Assembly (NCBI GenBank): GCA_903884915.1
Contig: CAISGS010000279.1
Coordinates: forward strand, 1 to 5,825
Length of the DNA stretch: 5,825 bases
Direction of reading: 5' to 3'
DNA from: an uncultured Caulobacteraceae bacterium
GTDB lineage: Bacteria; Pseudomonadota; Alphaproteobacteria; Caulobacterales; Caulobacteraceae
Positions 5,708-5,825 of this stretch are shown piece after piece. Both the position numbers and the translations under genes were made by a program. The notes under the pieces are model-generated. The model made no database searches. It worked only from the letters and a program-made list of their open reading frames with translations, and was not told where the DNA came from. How positions within the stretch are numbered: the stretch's first letter is position 1; the number at the start of each line of letters is the position of its first letter.

Positions 5708-5825
5708 ATGCGTATAATCAAGGGCGTCGCCCTATCGGCCTTGGCCGTTCTAACCTTAGGGGGTCTCTGGTCTTGCGATGCGGGGCCGTCTGCTGTGCCC
5801 CATCGGGACAAGACCGAGGCGCGGA
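5708..5825 (+). CDS. Probable lipoprotein or secreted protein of unknown function (3' truncated by window)
   Basis: Thirty-nine codons are visible from ATG 5708, preceded by a G-run (5696-5701) at 6-base spacing that may serve as a weak ribosome site. The product begins MRIIKGVALSALAVLTLGGL, a typical export signal with two basic residues and a hydrophobic core. WSCDAG follows, so Cys23 could be lipidated. The lipobox would be L-W-S-C; Trp at -2 is unusual, while Leu at -3 and Ser at -1 fit. If lipidated, Asp at +2 would, by the E. coli rule, favour retention in the inner membrane. The next visible residues (PSAVPHRDKTEAR) are hydrophilic and proline-containing, like the flexible tether of many lipoproteins. 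I do not recognise the family and the functional domain lies beyond the window. The gene is divergent from coaBC. Confidence 0.6.
   Translation, partial: MRIIKGVALSALAVLTLGGLWSCDAGPSAVPHRDKTEAR

Noticed and set aside
1..5825. CRISPR array, tRNA or rRNA gene, insertion sequence, toxin-antitoxin or defence system
   Set aside because: No spaced direct repeats, no RNA gene signatures, no transposase or integrase motifs, and no room for extra genes between the housekeeping genes.

Overview
The window looks like ordinary chromosomal DNA of an alphaproteobacterium with moderately high GC (roughly 60% by eye). It is packed with housekeeping metabolic genes. The inference rests on a long MaeB-type malic enzyme fused to a phosphotransacetylase-like domain, the style of the DapB, Dut and CoaBC sequences, and GC-rich third codon positions. 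Caulobacterales or Hyphomonadales relatives would fit, but genus or species cannot be named from this sequence.

Layout from left to right. (1) The 3' end of a plus-strand COG0523/CobW-family GTPase metallochaperone, with a very histidine-rich linker followed by the CobW C-terminal domain. (2) A short convergent gap (474-528) holding a hairpin that could terminate transcription from both sides. (3) maeB on the minus strand, an NADP-type malic enzyme with a C-terminal PTA-like domain. (4) A 229-base divergent promoter region. (5) dapB on the plus strand, 4-hydroxy-tetrahydrodipicolinate reductase. (6) dut on the minus strand, dUTP diphosphatase, whose stop codon shares a palindromic CTAG with the dapB stop. 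(7) coaBC on the minus strand, the bifunctional coenzyme A biosynthesis enzyme. It lies directly upstream of dut and overlaps it by four bases (ATGA). (8) A 149-base divergent region with a perfect TTGACA hexamer. (9) The first 39 codons of a plus-strand gene encoding a signal peptide, probably a lipoprotein, which runs off the window.

How the genes work together. coaBC and dut form a two-gene, probably translationally coupled operon, matching the coaBC (dfp)-dut neighbourhood known from other Proteobacteria such as E. coli. MaeB links the TCA cycle to pyruvate, acetyl-CoA and NADPH supply. DapB uses NAD(P)H to make lysine and the peptidoglycan precursor diaminopimelate. CoaBC makes the CoA precursor 4'-phosphopantetheine. 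These are neighbouring pieces of core metabolism and not a dedicated system. No mobile element, CRISPR array, tRNA, rRNA, toxin-antitoxin pair or defence gene was found. All reading frames of the complete genes are intact and no undescribed system is evident. The points most worth a second look are the His-rich metal-binding tract, the shared-stop gene junction and the regulatory signals in the two divergent promoter regions.
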